DNA from: Hymenobacter roseosalivarius DSM 11622
Lineage (GTDB): Bacteria > Bacteroidota > Bacteroidia > Cytophagales > Hymenobacteraceae
Reading direction: 5' to 3'
Length of the DNA stretch: 52,616 nucleotides
Assembly: GCF_900176135.1 (NCBI RefSeq)
Contig: NZ_FWWW01000073.1
Span: forward strand, 9 to 52,624
Both the position numbers and the translations under genes were made by a program. A model generated the notes under the pieces. The model was not told where the DNA came from and searched no databases. It worked only from the letters and a program-made list of their open reading frames with translations. Shown piece after piece: positions 34,799 through 43,430 of the stretch; the stretch's first letter is position 1; each line of letters starts with the position of its first letter.

Positions 34799-36907
34799 AT
34801 GCCAAATACAACACCCAAAAAGAAAAAGCCCATGCTGCCGACGCCCACGCCTCGGCCAAGTATGCAGCTTTTGGTGCTGGGCGGGTTGGTACTGTTCATC
34901 TTCGCGATGTTCTACTTCAACCGCAGCAACTCCACGACCGACATTAACCAGCAGAAATTTGAACAAATGCTGCTGGCTGGTGACGTCCGCGACGTAACCC
35001 TCGTGAACGACCGGGCCGTAGAGGTGACGCTAAAGCCTGAGGCTGCCAAGAGCGCCAAATATAACGATGAACTGTCCCGCCGCGGACCGCTCACCCTCGA
35101 GCAAGGACCGCAATTTGCCTTCCGGGTCGTGGATGGTAAAACGTTTAAAGAAGACCTCGATAAGATTCAGACAAACCTGCCGCGCGAGCAGCAAGTAGGC
35201 CTGAACATCGACCAGCGTCAGGATGGCTACGGTCTGCTGTCGAGTTGGGGCCTGATTATCCTGCTGATGGTGGGTTTCTGGTTCCTGATGCGCCGCATGA
35301 GCGGGTCGGGCGGACCTGGGGGGCAAATTTTCAACATTGGCAAGTCGCGCGCCGCTCTGTTTGAGGGCGGCGACAAGGTGAAGATCACCTTTAAGGACGT
35401 AGCCGGTTTGGAAGAAGCCAAAGAAGAAGTAGAGGAAATCGTAGAATTTCTCCGCAACCCTTCGAAGTTTACGGTTCTGGGGGGCAAAATTCCGAAAGGC
35501 GCGTTGCTTGTAGGCCCTCCCGGCACGGGTAAAACCCTGATGGCTAAAGCCGTGGCTGGGGAAGCCGACGTTCCTTTCTTCTCGCTGTCGGGTTCTGACT
35601 TCGTAGAGATGTTCGTGGGCGTAGGTGCTGCTCGGGTACGTGACTTGTTTAAGCAAGCCAAAGCCAAAGCGCCCTGCATTATCTTCATCGACGAAATTGA
35701 CGCCATTGGCCGTAGCCGTAGCAGCGGTAAGATGCCCGGCGGCAACGACGAGCGTGAGAACACCCTGAACTCCCTGCTGGTAGAGATGGACGGCTTCGGA
35801 ACGGATTCCGGCGTTATCATCCTTGCTGCTACCAACCGCCCCGATACCCTCGACTCCGCGTTGCTGCGTCCCGGTCGCTTCGACCGTCAGATCAGCATCG
35901 ATAAGCCCGACATCAACGGCCGCACCCAGATTTTTCAGGTGCACTTGAAGCCCTTGACGCTGGGTCCTGATGTAGATGCTCGTAAGCTGGCTGCTCAAAC
36001 GCCTGGTTTTGCCGGTGCTGAAATAGCTAACGTCTGCAACGAAGCCGCGCTTATCGCCGCCCGCCGCGACAAGAAGATGGTGACTATGCAGGACTTCACC
36101 GACGCTGTTGACCGTGTGATTGGTGGCCTGGAGAAGAAGAACAAGATCATTTCGCCCAACGAAAAGCGTATTGTTGCTTACCACGAGGCTGGCCACGCTA
36201 TTGCGGGCTGGTTCCTAGAGCACGCCGATCCGTTGGTAAAAGTGAGTATTGTTCCGCGTGGTGTAGCCGCATTAGGTTACGCCCAATATCTGCCCCGCGA
36301 GCAGTTCCTGTACAACACGGAGCAGCTCACCGACGAGATGTGCATGGCCCTGGGCGGTCGTGCTGCCGAGGACTTAGTGTTCGGTAAAATCTCAACGGGT
36401 GCCTTAAGTGACTTGGAGCGCATTACCAAGATGGCGTACAGCATCGTGACCATGTATGGCATGAATGAGAAGCTGGGTAACATTTCCTTCTATGACTCGA
36501 AAGGTCAGAATGAGTATGGCTTCAGCAAGCCGTATTCGGAAGCTACCTCCCAGATGATTGACGAGGAAGTGCGCACCATCATTTCCGATGCCTACGAGCG
36601 CACGAAAGCGCTGCTCACCGACCGTCGTCATGAGTTGGAAATCGTAGCCAAAGAGTTGCTGGAAAAGGAAGTTTTGCTGCAAGACGATTTAGAGCGCTTA
36701 GTAGGCAAGCGCCCTTACGACACTCAAACCAGCTACCAGGCGCACATGGCTGGCACCGACCGCAGCGAAACGCTAAGCGAGCGTAAAAACGAGCACCCCA
36801 TTCCGCTCAGCGACGACCTACCCGAAAGCAACCTGCCTGGCCTCGACTTCGGCACCGACGGTGGCACCGAAGGCCGTCAGGATACCCCGGTAGGCACGAC
36901 TCTATAA
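34799..36907 (+). CDS. ftsH: ATP-dependent zinc metalloprotease FtsH
   Basis: A 702-residue membrane AAA+ protease that degrades misfolded membrane proteins. The N-terminal Lys/Pro-rich stretch is followed by two membrane segments (about 23-41 and 145-165) flanking a periplasmic domain. The AAA module has Walker A GPPGTGKT (about 239-246), Walker [12 protein letters not shown] and the second region of homology ([20 protein letters not shown]). The zinc site is HEAGH (about 462-466). The C-terminal tail from 640 is charged and variable. Two GGGGGGCAAA copies lie only 161 bases apart (35318, 35479), encoded in different frames. Confidence 0.97.
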   Translation: MPNTTPKKKKPMLPTPTPRPSMQLLVLGGLVLFIFAMFYFNRSNSTTDINQQKFEQMLLAGDVRDVTLVNDRAVEVTLKPEAAKSAKYNDELSRRGPLTLEQGPQFAFRVVDGKTFKEDLDKIQTNLPREQQVGLNIDQRQDGYGLLSSWGLIILLMVGFWFLMRRMSGSGGPGGQIFNIGKSRAALFEGGDKVKITFKDVAGLEEAKEEVEEIVEFLRNPSKFTVLGGKIPKGALLVGPPGTGKTLMAKAVAGEADVPFFSLSGSDFVEMFVGVGAARVRDLFKQAKAKAPCIIFIDEIDAIGRSRSSGKMPGGNDERENTLNSLLVEMDGFGTDSGVIILAATNRPDTLDSALLRPGRFDRQISIDKPDINGRTQIFQVHLKPLTLGPDVDARKLAAQTPGFAGAEIANVCNEAALIAARRDKKMVTMQDFTDAVDRVIGGLEKKNKIISPNEKRIVAYHEAGHAIAGWFLEHADPLVKVSIVPRGVAALGYAQYLPREQFLYNTEQLTDEMCMALGGRAAEDLVFGKISTGALSDLERITKMAYSIVTMYGMNEKLGNISFYDSKGQNEYGFSKPYSEATSQMIDEEVRTIISDAYERTKALLTDRRHELEIVAKELLEKEVLLQDDLERLVGKRPYDTQTSYQAHMAGTDRSETLSERKNEHPIPLSDDLPESNLPGLDFGTDGGTEGRQDTPVGTTL

Positions 36908-36913
36908 GAATAA

Positions 36914-36962
36914 CAGGCACAAAAAAGCCCTCCAGCGCTGCTGGGGGGCTTTTTTGTGCCTG
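36914..36962. terminator. Bidirectional terminator with a 23-bp stem
   Basis: Arms 36914-36936 and 36940-36962 pair with one G-T wobble and a 3-base loop. The outer part (CAGGCAC) extends the usual A6-GCCC core. It serves ftsH and the convergent CotH-like gene. Confidence 0.92.
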
Positions 36963-36984
36963 TTGGTTTACGGGTGCGCCAGTT

Positions 36985-38070
36985 CTACTTCAATCCTTTT
37001 ACGTTGGTATAGCTTTTTCCATTTCTGAGTCCCGCACGGACGATATCGCGCTCAAATTCCTTGGAGTTGTTCAACGTTTTATAAAACCCATCCAGATACC
37101 TGGTCGCAAACAGCTTCTCTTCCTGACTAAGATAAGGACACGATAAGTAGACCTTATAAATAGCTGCTCGTCGGGCATTATATAAAGCCCGAACCTCCGC
37201 GTAAATTTCAGGAGGGAAGTCGTAGCCCCGGAAGAGGCGTTGCCGCACGGAAGTGATGCCAAGTTGCTCAGGAGGTACGGCATAAGGCGCCATTACGAGC
37301 CCGCTGTAATCGAAATCATAGGCTACGGGGACCGGCTTGGCTTGCTCGTTTATACTCAGCATTCGGATGTTGTGCCGATAAGGAACCGACCAGTCCGTAT
37401 TGCCTATCATGTATTGGAAGAGCGCGAGCATAGCCATGTCTTTCTGATTCATGTGCTCCATGCCGATGAAGAATTGCTTTGGAACTAGGGTCGCATCGTT
37501 GCGCGCCGCCATGGCCTTTGCATCCTCCAGAAAAAAAGCGTAGTGCACGTCTGCTCTGCCTTTACGGCCGTTATCCTGATAGGTGATGCGGCAGAGCCTC
37601 ACCCGAAAACTCTTGTCTGTCAGAATATTGTAGACTTTATACACCAAATATTCCCGTAAGGTATAGGTGTCATCCAGGCAATGGGTTATGAGTTTCAGCT
37701 CTTCAACTTTGCCAAAAGGAGACCCCAATATGTCCGGCGGAAAGCTCACCAGCAGCGGCGGAAAGCCACATACCGTAGGGTCTTTGCGTCGGTTGCCCCG
37801 CACCTTCACCTGCACGGCCACCGTTTTTAGGGCAGCAGCGGTATCCCGATAAGTAAGGACAGCCGGATGGAAGCCAGGAGTAGCTCCCCGGTCTTTCAAA
37901 ATGTTCTCCAAGGGCAGCGCGAGCGTAAGCTCTACTACTTCGTCTCGGGAAAAAAAAGGATTGTCGCTGGTGGTGGCAGATAGCTTTTCCTGGTTACCGG
38001 CCGGGGCAGTTGGCGGCTGGTAAATCAGCAGGCTCAGGCTTGCTAAAACCGATAGAATCCGGACTATCAC
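36985..38070 (-). CDS. Exported protein, possibly CotH-like kinase fold
   Basis: A 361-residue protein with a hydrophobic N-terminal segment (MIVRILSVLASLSLLIY). Features reminiscent of CotH-type atypical kinases are KVRGNRRK...CGFPPLLVSF (about 88-110), ELKLITHCLDDTYTLREYLVYK, MIGNTDWSVPYRHNIRML and PVAYDFDYSGLV. In CotH, an NxDW-like segment and an acidic residue bind ATP and metal; here GNTDW and YDFDYSG occupy similar places. This is from pattern memory and is not certain. The start is GTG 38070. Confidence 0.78.
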   Translation of the reverse strand: MIVRILSVLASLSLLIYQPPTAPAGNQEKLSATTSDNPFFSRDEVVELTLALPLENILKDRGATPGFHPAVLTYRDTAAALKTVAVQVKVRGNRRKDPTVCGFPPLLVSFPPDILGSPFGKVEELKLITHCLDDTYTLREYLVYKVYNILTDKSFRVRLCRITYQDNGRKGRADVHYAFFLEDAKAMAARNDATLVPKQFFIGMEHMNQKDMAMLALFQYMIGNTDWSVPYRHNIRMLSINEQAKPVPVAYDFDYSGLVMAPYAVPPEQLGITSVRQRLFRGYDFPPEIYAEVRALYNARRAAIYKVYLSCPYLSQEEKLFATRYLDGFYKTLNNSKEFERDIVRAGLRNGKSYTNVKGLK

Positions 38071-38181
38071 AGCGAAATGCCATCTTACAGCAAAGGATTT
38101 AAACAGTCAGCCTAATCAAGCAGTAAACAGCCGTATGGGAACTGCTTTTTCGCTTCAGAGTACTTCGAAAGTAGTTAATTA

Positions 38182-39165
38182 TCAGCGTTTAAACAAGCTT
38201 TCAATCACCTTTCCCTGGCTTTGCTCCAGCGGGAACCCTAGCAAAAAGGCCACGGTAGATGGGACATCCGGCAGGGTGTAAGTTTCAGTTATAGTCAGGC
38301 CTCTTTTGAAGTCCGGCCCGAGGGCCAGCAGGCTAATGTGTCGGCAGCCTTCGCAGTCGTCGCCGTGGTCCACGAAGCCGGAGCCGATGCCGTCGAGATG
38401 ACGGCCGTGGTCGTTGGTAATAAGTAAAGTCGTAGTGTTTCTGTAGGCTTTATTCTTCTGCAAGAAATCGTAAAGCTCGCCCACATATTTGTCATCGCGG
38501 GCTATGCCCCGGAGGTAATTATTCCAATTTCCGGCGTGCGCGAAGCCATCGGGTTCCATAAAGTTGATGAGCACCAGATTGGGCTTGTGCTGGATCAGTA
38601 TGCGCTTGACAGCTACCAACGTGAGCGAATCGGCGCGGTAGCCACTGCCGGGGCCACTCACTCCACAGTCGACCGAGGGCTGAAACTGGTCTTTCCATTC
38701 CGGATTTTGGGTATTGGCCAGAATGTGCAGCTTGTCTTTGCTGGTAACTAGCCAGGCGGCAGTAGCAGGCTTGCCGGTAGCTTTGCGCCAGATTTGGAAG
38801 ATGGAGGGCTGCTGCGGTAATTCTGCCTCAAAGTTGTCGATAGGCTGATTGAGGCCCGTGGTCAGGGCCGTATGGCCGGAGTTGGTATAGGTGAAGCCGT
38901 TATTGTAAAAGTTGGAAAAGAATACACCGCGGGGCTTCAGCCGCGTAGCCATCTGAGGAATGATGCCGGGCGTGGCCCCCCAGGTTTCGGAATATCGGGG
39001 GCCATCGATGACTATAATGATGACGTTTTTGGTACGCAGGCCCTTTTTCGCGGGCGGGGGGGCAAATGAAAAGAGCAGTAGCAGCCAAAAGAAAAGGGCA
39101 TACCGCCGCCAGCTGCTACCAGCTACAGAGGGGCTTCGTCGCGCACGATTGGTAGAGAGAGCCAT
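38182..39165 (-). CDS. Exported alkaline-phosphatase-fold hydrolase (phosphodiesterase/sulfatase-like)
   Basis: A 327-residue protein with an N-terminal membrane or signal segment (about 19-36). NVIIIVIDGPRYSETWG provides the first metal ligand; TNSGHTALTTG holds the likely nucleophile Thr or Ser near residue 100. LINFMEPDGFAHAGNW, ITNDHGRHLDGIGSGFVDHGDDC supplies the remaining metal-binding Asp/His. The substrate cannot be assigned. It contains one motif copy at 39057. Confidence 0.87.
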   Translation of the reverse strand: MALSTNRARRSPSVAGSSWRRYALFFWLLLLFSFAPPPAKKGLRTKNVIIIVIDGPRYSETWGATPGIIPQMATRLKPRGVFFSNFYNNGFTYTNSGHTALTTGLNQPIDNFEAELPQQPSIFQIWRKATGKPATAAWLVTSKDKLHILANTQNPEWKDQFQPSVDCGVSGPGSGYRADSLTLVAVKRILIQHKPNLVLINFMEPDGFAHAGNWNNYLRGIARDDKYVGELYDFLQKNKAYRNTTTLLITNDHGRHLDGIGSGFVDHGDDCEGCRHISLLALGPDFKRGLTITETYTLPDVPSTVAFLLGFPLEQSQGKVIESLFKR

Positions 39166-39310
39166 AACATTTGGCTAGATAAAGAGCGTTTTTGCCTTGG
39201 ATAATACAGGGTAGCGAATTGACGAATGATGATATATAACTGGTAATCAATATATAAAATAATCGCCACTTGTCCTACAGCGAATGGAGCGTTGCTTGGT
39301 TTGACTCTGC

Positions 39311-39318
39311 TACCTTTG
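39311..39318 (+). promoter_or_regulatory. -7 promoter box of the LUD-lpxH operon
   Basis: TACCTTTG followed by C matches TAnnTTTG and ends only 6 bases before ATG 39325. The transcript may be leaderless or nearly so. Confidence 0.5.
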
Positions 39319-39324
39319 CCTATC

Positions 39325-39978
39325 ATGTCTGATACCTCCCGCGACCGTATGCTGCGCCGCATTCGTGAGGCGCTGCTGCAACCGGCGCCCCAGCCAGCTG
39401 CCCCCGATTTTTCTGCCCCGCTGCATCCTCCGCTGACCGATGATCTGGCTATTCACTTCGCCCAGAGCTTCGCGCGGGTCGGGGGGGCTTTTTACTACTG
39501 CGAGTCAGAGGAGCATTTCTTCGATCAGCTATTTGTCTACAAAAAAGACAAGCAACTGGATAATCTATTCGTGTGGGAGCCGGAGTTGAAAAAGATGCTG
39601 CACGAGGGCGGCGTTGCGTTTAGCGGCGACGAAGCCAACTTTATCAAAAAAGCCGATGCTGGCCTGACGACTTGCGAAGCGCTGGTCGCCCGCACGGGCA
39701 GCATACTGGTAAGTGCCGCTTCGGCCGCGGGCCGCCGCCTGAGCATCTACCCCGATCAGCACCTGGTACTGGCCCGCACCTCTCAAATTGTGCCCGACAT
39801 CAGCGACGGGCTGGCAGTAGTTACGGCCCGCTACGGCGACCGGCTGCCTTCCATGATTTCGCTGACTACGGGTCCCAGCCGCACGGCTGATATCGAAAAA
39901 ACGTTGGTACTCGGGGCGCATGGCCCGCGCAGTCTCGTGTTGTTTTTGTTGGATGACGCGCCCCTTGCAACTACCTGA
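39325..39978 (+). CDS. LUD-domain protein (LutC/YkgG, DUF162 family)
   Basis: A 217-residue cytosolic protein. ATG 39325 gives MSDTSRDRMLRRIREALLQP, the family N-terminus. EANFIKKADAGLTTCEALVARTGSILVSA and LSIYPDQHLVLARTSQIVPD match LutC proteins, which act in lactate oxidation. No lutA or lutB is nearby. In this phylum the gene is often found alone. Its last 26 bases overlap the start of lpxH. Confidence 0.9.
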   Translation: MSDTSRDRMLRRIREALLQPAPQPAAPDFSAPLHPPLTDDLAIHFAQSFARVGGAFYYCESEEHFFDQLFVYKKDKQLDNLFVWEPELKKMLHEGGVAFSGDEANFIKKADAGLTTCEALVARTGSILVSAASAAGRRLSIYPDQHLVLARTSQIVPDISDGLAVVTARYGDRLPSMISLTTGPSRTADIEKTLVLGAHGPRSLVLFLLDDAPLATT

Positions 39979-40735
39979 CCTCACGCTGCCGCCCGGCCGC
40001 AAGGTGTACTTCGCCTCCGACTTTCATCTCGGCGCCCCCGACGCCGCCAGCTCCGCCGCGCGGGAGCGCCGCATTGTGCGTTGGCTCGACACGGTGGCCC
40101 AGGATGCGGGCGCTATTTATCTGCTGGGAGACATTTTTGACTTCTGGTTTGAGTACCGCCACGCGGTGCCGCGCGGGTTTATTCGCCTGCAGGGCAAGCT
40201 GGCTGAGCTAACCGACGCGGGCCTGCCCGTCACCTTTTTCACCGGCAACCACGATATGTGGATGTTCGACTATTTTACTAAAGAGCTGAACATACCCATT
40301 CTGCGCCACCCGGTAAGCCAGCGCATTGGCAATCAGCTGTTTCATATCGGCCACGGCGACGGGCTAGGTCCAAAAGACTACACCTATAAGGCACTAAAAC
40401 GCGTATTTGCGAGCCCGCTGTCGCAGTGGCTGTTTGCACGTCTGCATCCTAATTTCGGAATCGGGTTAGCTAATAAGTGGAGTCGCCGCAGCCGAATCCA
40501 GAACGCGGCCGCCGATGAAAAGTACTTTGGCGAAGATGAATGGCTGCTGGTCTACTGCCGCGAGCTGGAGCAGCGCCACCACCACGACTACTACGTTTTT
40601 GGCCACCGCCATCTCCCTCTCAATGTGCCCGTGGCGCCCGGCAGCCGCTATCTTAACCTGGGCGAGTGGGTCAATTATTGCTCCTATGCAGTGTATGACG
40701 GACACTATCTGGCTTTGCGGCATTTTGAGCAATAG
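39953..40735 (+). CDS. lpxH: UDP-2,3-diacylglucosamine diphosphatase
   Basis: A 260-residue metallophosphoesterase that makes 2,3-diacylglucosamine-1-phosphate in lipid A synthesis. The metal-binding motifs are FASDFHLGAP, GDIFDFWFEY, TGNHDMWMFDY, HIGHGDGLGP and FGHRHLP. ATG 39953 lies inside the LUD gene (26-base overlap), so translation is likely coupled. The next gene begins within its last codons. Confidence 0.92.
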   Translation: MTRPLQLPDLTLPPGRKVYFASDFHLGAPDAASSAARERRIVRWLDTVAQDAGAIYLLGDIFDFWFEYRHAVPRGFIRLQGKLAELTDAGLPVTFFTGNHDMWMFDYFTKELNIPILRHPVSQRIGNQLFHIGHGDGLGPKDYTYKALKRVFASPLSQWLFARLHPNFGIGLANKWSRRSRIQNAAADEKYFGEDEWLLVYCRELEQRHHHDYYVFGHRHLPLNVPVAPGSRYLNLGEWVNYCSYAVYDGHYLALRHFEQ

Positions 40736-41654
40736 ACGCTTGCTGGGAGGTAAATTTCTGGCTCTTCTCGCGGTATTACTGTTTGTAAATCCGTTGCAAG
40801 CGCAGACAACGGCGCCTCGTGCCGGCTCTGTCGTGCCGCCCGCCCGCACCGCGCCCGACTCTGTGAACAAAGGGAAAATTGCCCCCCAGAGCGCAGTAGC
40901 TTCCACTAACAACGGCTGGACACTGGTGCGTACTATAAGGCTGCGCCAGCCCGGTGCGGCTTCTCTGGATCGGCGCGGCAACCTCTACGTAGCCGACGCC
41001 CAGGATAATATTCATCAGTACGGACCCGACGGCCAGCCGCTTAACGTGTACTCGCCGCCCCTGCCGGGGCACACCGCCCAGCTGGAAGCCTGGAACGTGT
41101 CCAAAATCATGGCTTTCTACGATGACCGCCAGGAAATACGTCTGCTCGATCGGTTTTTGGCTCCCATCACGCAGATTCGACTCAGCGACTATTTCGATGG
41201 CCTCGTCCGGGTGGCTACCCTGGCGCCCGACGATAAGCTCTGGCTGCTCGACGAAAGCGACCTGACCCTGCGCCAGTTCGACCCCACGCCCCAGCGCCTC
41301 GGACAAACTACGCCCCTGGATTTGATAATTGGCCGTAGCAAACCCGATTTTCGCTTTCTGCGGCAATATCAAAACAACCTGTATCTCGTAGACCGCAACA
41401 GCGGAATTTATGTGTTTGATAACCTCGGCAACTATCGGAAGAAGCTACCCTTTGTGGGCCTGACTACGGTAGGTTTTCGCGGCGACGAGCTATATTATCT
41501 AACAGATGGAATACTGCATTTCTTTCAGCTTTATACCCTCGCTGAGCGCGCACAGTCCCTTCCTGCCGTGGAAGGCGGCATCAATCAGGTGTTGATGGGG
41601 GAGCAGTTTGCGTATTTGCTGACGCCGACGGCTGTGATGGTATACAAACTTTAA
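40725..41654 (+). CDS. Exported beta-propeller-like protein, function unknown
   Basis: About 310 residues. No ATG lies near the true N-terminus. TTG 40725 (overlapping the lpxH stop) or TTG 40740 gives a signal peptide (LLGGKFLALLAVLLFVNPLQAQ). Repeated beta-strand units follow (ASLDRRGNLYVADAQDNIHQYG, QYQNNLYLVDRNSGIYVFDN), consistent with an NHL-type or similar propeller. The reading frame stays open further upstream, but those residues are a shadow of lpxH. It appears to be the third gene of the LUD-lpxH operon. Confidence 0.75.
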   Translation: MSNRRLLGGKFLALLAVLLFVNPLQAQTTAPRAGSVVPPARTAPDSVNKGKIAPQSAVASTNNGWTLVRTIRLRQPGAASLDRRGNLYVADAQDNIHQYGPDGQPLNVYSPPLPGHTAQLEAWNVSKIMAFYDDRQEIRLLDRFLAPITQIRLSDYFDGLVRVATLAPDDKLWLLDESDLTLRQFDPTPQRLGQTTPLDLIIGRSKPDFRFLRQYQNNLYLVDRNSGIYVFDNLGNYRKKLPFVGLTTVGFRGDELYYLTDGILHFFQLYTLAERAQSLPAVEGGINQVLMGEQFAYLLTPTAVMVYKL

Positions 41655-41673
41655 CTGCTTGCCAAGCAAAGGC

Positions 41674-41868
41674 TGTAGAGATGCGTATTCGCGTCTTGCC
41701 GTTACTGATGTTGTTTATCCTGTCATTCCCTATTTGTCTCTGTCATCCTGGGGCACGAAGGATTTATAACAGTTTCAAGCAATATTCAGGCGTGAGAAGG
41801 TCCTCCCTTCGTTAGGATGACAGAAGCGGGTTCAATTCAAAGAATAGATAAGACTACGCGTCTCTACA
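41674..41868. mobile_element. 195-bp MITE-like element with nested inverted repeats
   Basis: The ends read TGTAGAGATGCGTATTC and, on the opposite strand, TGTAGAGACGCGTAGTC. Inside, CTGTCATCCT (41740-41749) and AGGATGACAG (41814-41823) form a second inverted repeat with CGAAGGA/TCCTCCCTTCG adjoining. There is no coding frame. TGTAGAGACGCGT and CTGTCATCCTGAG-type repeats are, from memory, dispersed in Hymenobacter and other bacteria. It lies between a gene and its probable terminator. Confidence 0.65.
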
Positions 41869-41905
41869 AGCTGCAACGCTATTAGCTGAGAAGCTAGAGC
41901 CCTTC

Positions 41906-41940
41906 AACCTTTCCGCCCTGCACGGAAAGGTTTTTTTTTG
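41906..41940 (+). terminator. Intrinsic terminator downstream of the MITE-like element
   Basis: Arms AACCTTTCCG (41906-41915) and CGGAAAGGTT (41923-41932) are followed by a 9-base T-run. It lies 252 bases after the stop of the propeller gene, with the repeat element in between. Confidence 0.9.
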
Positions 41941-42073
41941 TGTCATTCCTTTACGATTCGCAGGTCCGCCCAAAGTAACCTCAGCCAGAGCCTCCCCGTT
42001 AAGCCTTCTAATACCCAGGCGCTTCGCGGCGCTTCCGCTCTTTTTCCTTTTATCCAAAACCAACCCTATCACT

Positions 42074-43234
42074 ATGAAAGCACTCGTGTTTCACGGGATG
42101 AAAGATGTTCGCGTTGATAACGTGGATGATCCCCAGATCGAAGAGGCTCGCGACGCCATTATCCGCGTAACTAGTACCGCCATTTGCGGCTCCGATCTTC
42201 ATATTTATAACGGCGGCATTCCCCAACCCCGGCCTATGGTACTGGGCCATGAGTTTATGGGTATTGTGGAGGAGGTAGGCAAGGGCGTGGGCAACCTCAA
42301 GCGCGGCGACCGGGTGGTGGTACCCTTTCCGATTGCGTGCGGTACCTGCTTTTTCTGTAACCACGAGCTACCCGGCCACTGCGAAAACTCTAACCCCGAG
42401 CATTATGGCCCCGAGGGAGGCGTAGCTACTCAAAAAGGCGGTGCTCTGTTTGGCTACACCGATTTATATGGCGGCTACAACGGCGGCCAGGCTGAATATG
42501 TGCGCGTGCCTTACGCCGATTTTGGCCCCCGCATCATCCCAGATAGCCTGACCGATGAGCAGGCCCTGTTTCTGACGGATATTTTCCCCACGGGTTATTC
42601 CGGTATTGACTGGGGCGAAGTGAAAGGTGGCGAGTTTGTCGTCATTTTTGGCGCAGGCCCGGTAGGCATTATGGCCGCTAAATCGGCGTGGCTGCGCGGT
42701 GCGGCACGCGTACTAATTGTTGATCCGCTGGAGTATCGCTTGGATAAAGCTCAGCAAACGGCCCACTGTGAAGCGTTGGTATGGCATGACCATAAGCAGG
42801 TAGTGGAGGTCATCCGCGACCTGACCGGCGGCCGAGGCGCTGATGTGTGCGTGGAGGCTGTTGGCTTTGAGCCCGTGCGCAGTCTGGCCGACCGGGCTAA
42901 GGCGGTAATCAACTTTGAAAAAGGCTCTATTAAGGTACTGGAAGCCTGTATGAGTGCCGTGCGTCGGGGTGGTATCGTAACCGTTCTAGGTGTATACGGC
43001 ACTCCTTACGACAACTTTCCCGTGCATCAGTTCTTCGATAAAGGCATTACGCTACGCGGCGGCCAAGCACCGGCTCATAAGCACATCGACAAGCTGCTTA
43101 AGTACGTAGTCGATGGTAAAGTACAGCTCGATGATATCATCACGCATAGCCTGCCCCTGAGCGAAGCAGCTCATGGTTACGACATCTTTCGCAATAAGAA
43201 AGATAACTGCGTGAAGGTGGTGCTCAAGCCATAA
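42074..43234 (+). CDS. Zinc-dependent alcohol dehydrogenase, formaldehyde-dehydrogenase-like
   Basis: A 386-residue medium-chain dehydrogenase. The catalytic zinc region is TAICGSDLHIYNG...MVLGHEFMG; the structural zinc cysteines lie in ACGTCFFCNHELPGHC. The Rossmann motif is VIFGAGPVGIMAAKSAWLRGA. The shape resembles glutathione-independent formaldehyde dehydrogenases. The real substrate is unknown. It stands alone, with a terminator after it. No -7 box was found in the upstream 130 bases. Confidence 0.9.
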   Translation: MKALVFHGMKDVRVDNVDDPQIEEARDAIIRVTSTAICGSDLHIYNGGIPQPRPMVLGHEFMGIVEEVGKGVGNLKRGDRVVVPFPIACGTCFFCNHELPGHCENSNPEHYGPEGGVATQKGGALFGYTDLYGGYNGGQAEYVRVPYADFGPRIIPDSLTDEQALFLTDIFPTGYSGIDWGEVKGGEFVVIFGAGPVGIMAAKSAWLRGAARVLIVDPLEYRLDKAQQTAHCEALVWHDHKQVVEVIRDLTGGRGADVCVEAVGFEPVRSLADRAKAVINFEKGSIKVLEACMSAVRRGGIVTVLGVYGTPYDNFPVHQFFDKGITLRGGQAPAHKHIDKLLKYVVDGKVQLDDIITHSLPLSEAAHGYDIFRNKKDNCVKVVLKP

Positions 43235-43251
43235 TTGAGTAGGTTTTTCCC

Positions 43252-43297
43252 TCATAAAAGAAGCGCCCATCACCAATGATGGGTGCTTCTTTTATGA
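43252..43297 (+). terminator. Intrinsic terminator of the alcohol dehydrogenase gene
   Basis: Arms 43252-43272 and 43277-43297 pair over 21 bp with one G-T wobble and a CCAA loop. The T-run lies within the right arm (CTTCTTTTATGA), so it may be less efficient. Confidence 0.82.
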
Positions 43298-43365
43298 AAG
43301 TAGGAGCCTGCGAAGGCCAGCTTTATAAGGAAAGTAGAACACTACAGCGTAGGCAGGATTCTGCT

Positions 43366-43373
43366 TATATTTG
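43366..43373 (+). promoter_or_regulatory. -7 promoter box of the S8 protease gene
   Basis: TATATTTG matches TAnnTTTG; transcription would start near 43380, about 50 bases before ATG 43431. Confidence 0.5.
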
Positions 43374-43430
43374 GTCAGGAACATTAACTTAAATCGGGCT
43401 GCGCCCGCTGCCAATCTATACGTTCGGTGC

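Noticed and set aside
35030..36196. Long open frame (388 codons) on the minus strand within ftsH
   Set aside because: It is a shadow of the strongly conserved ftsH gene caused by GC-rich codons; it has no recognisable domain or promoter.
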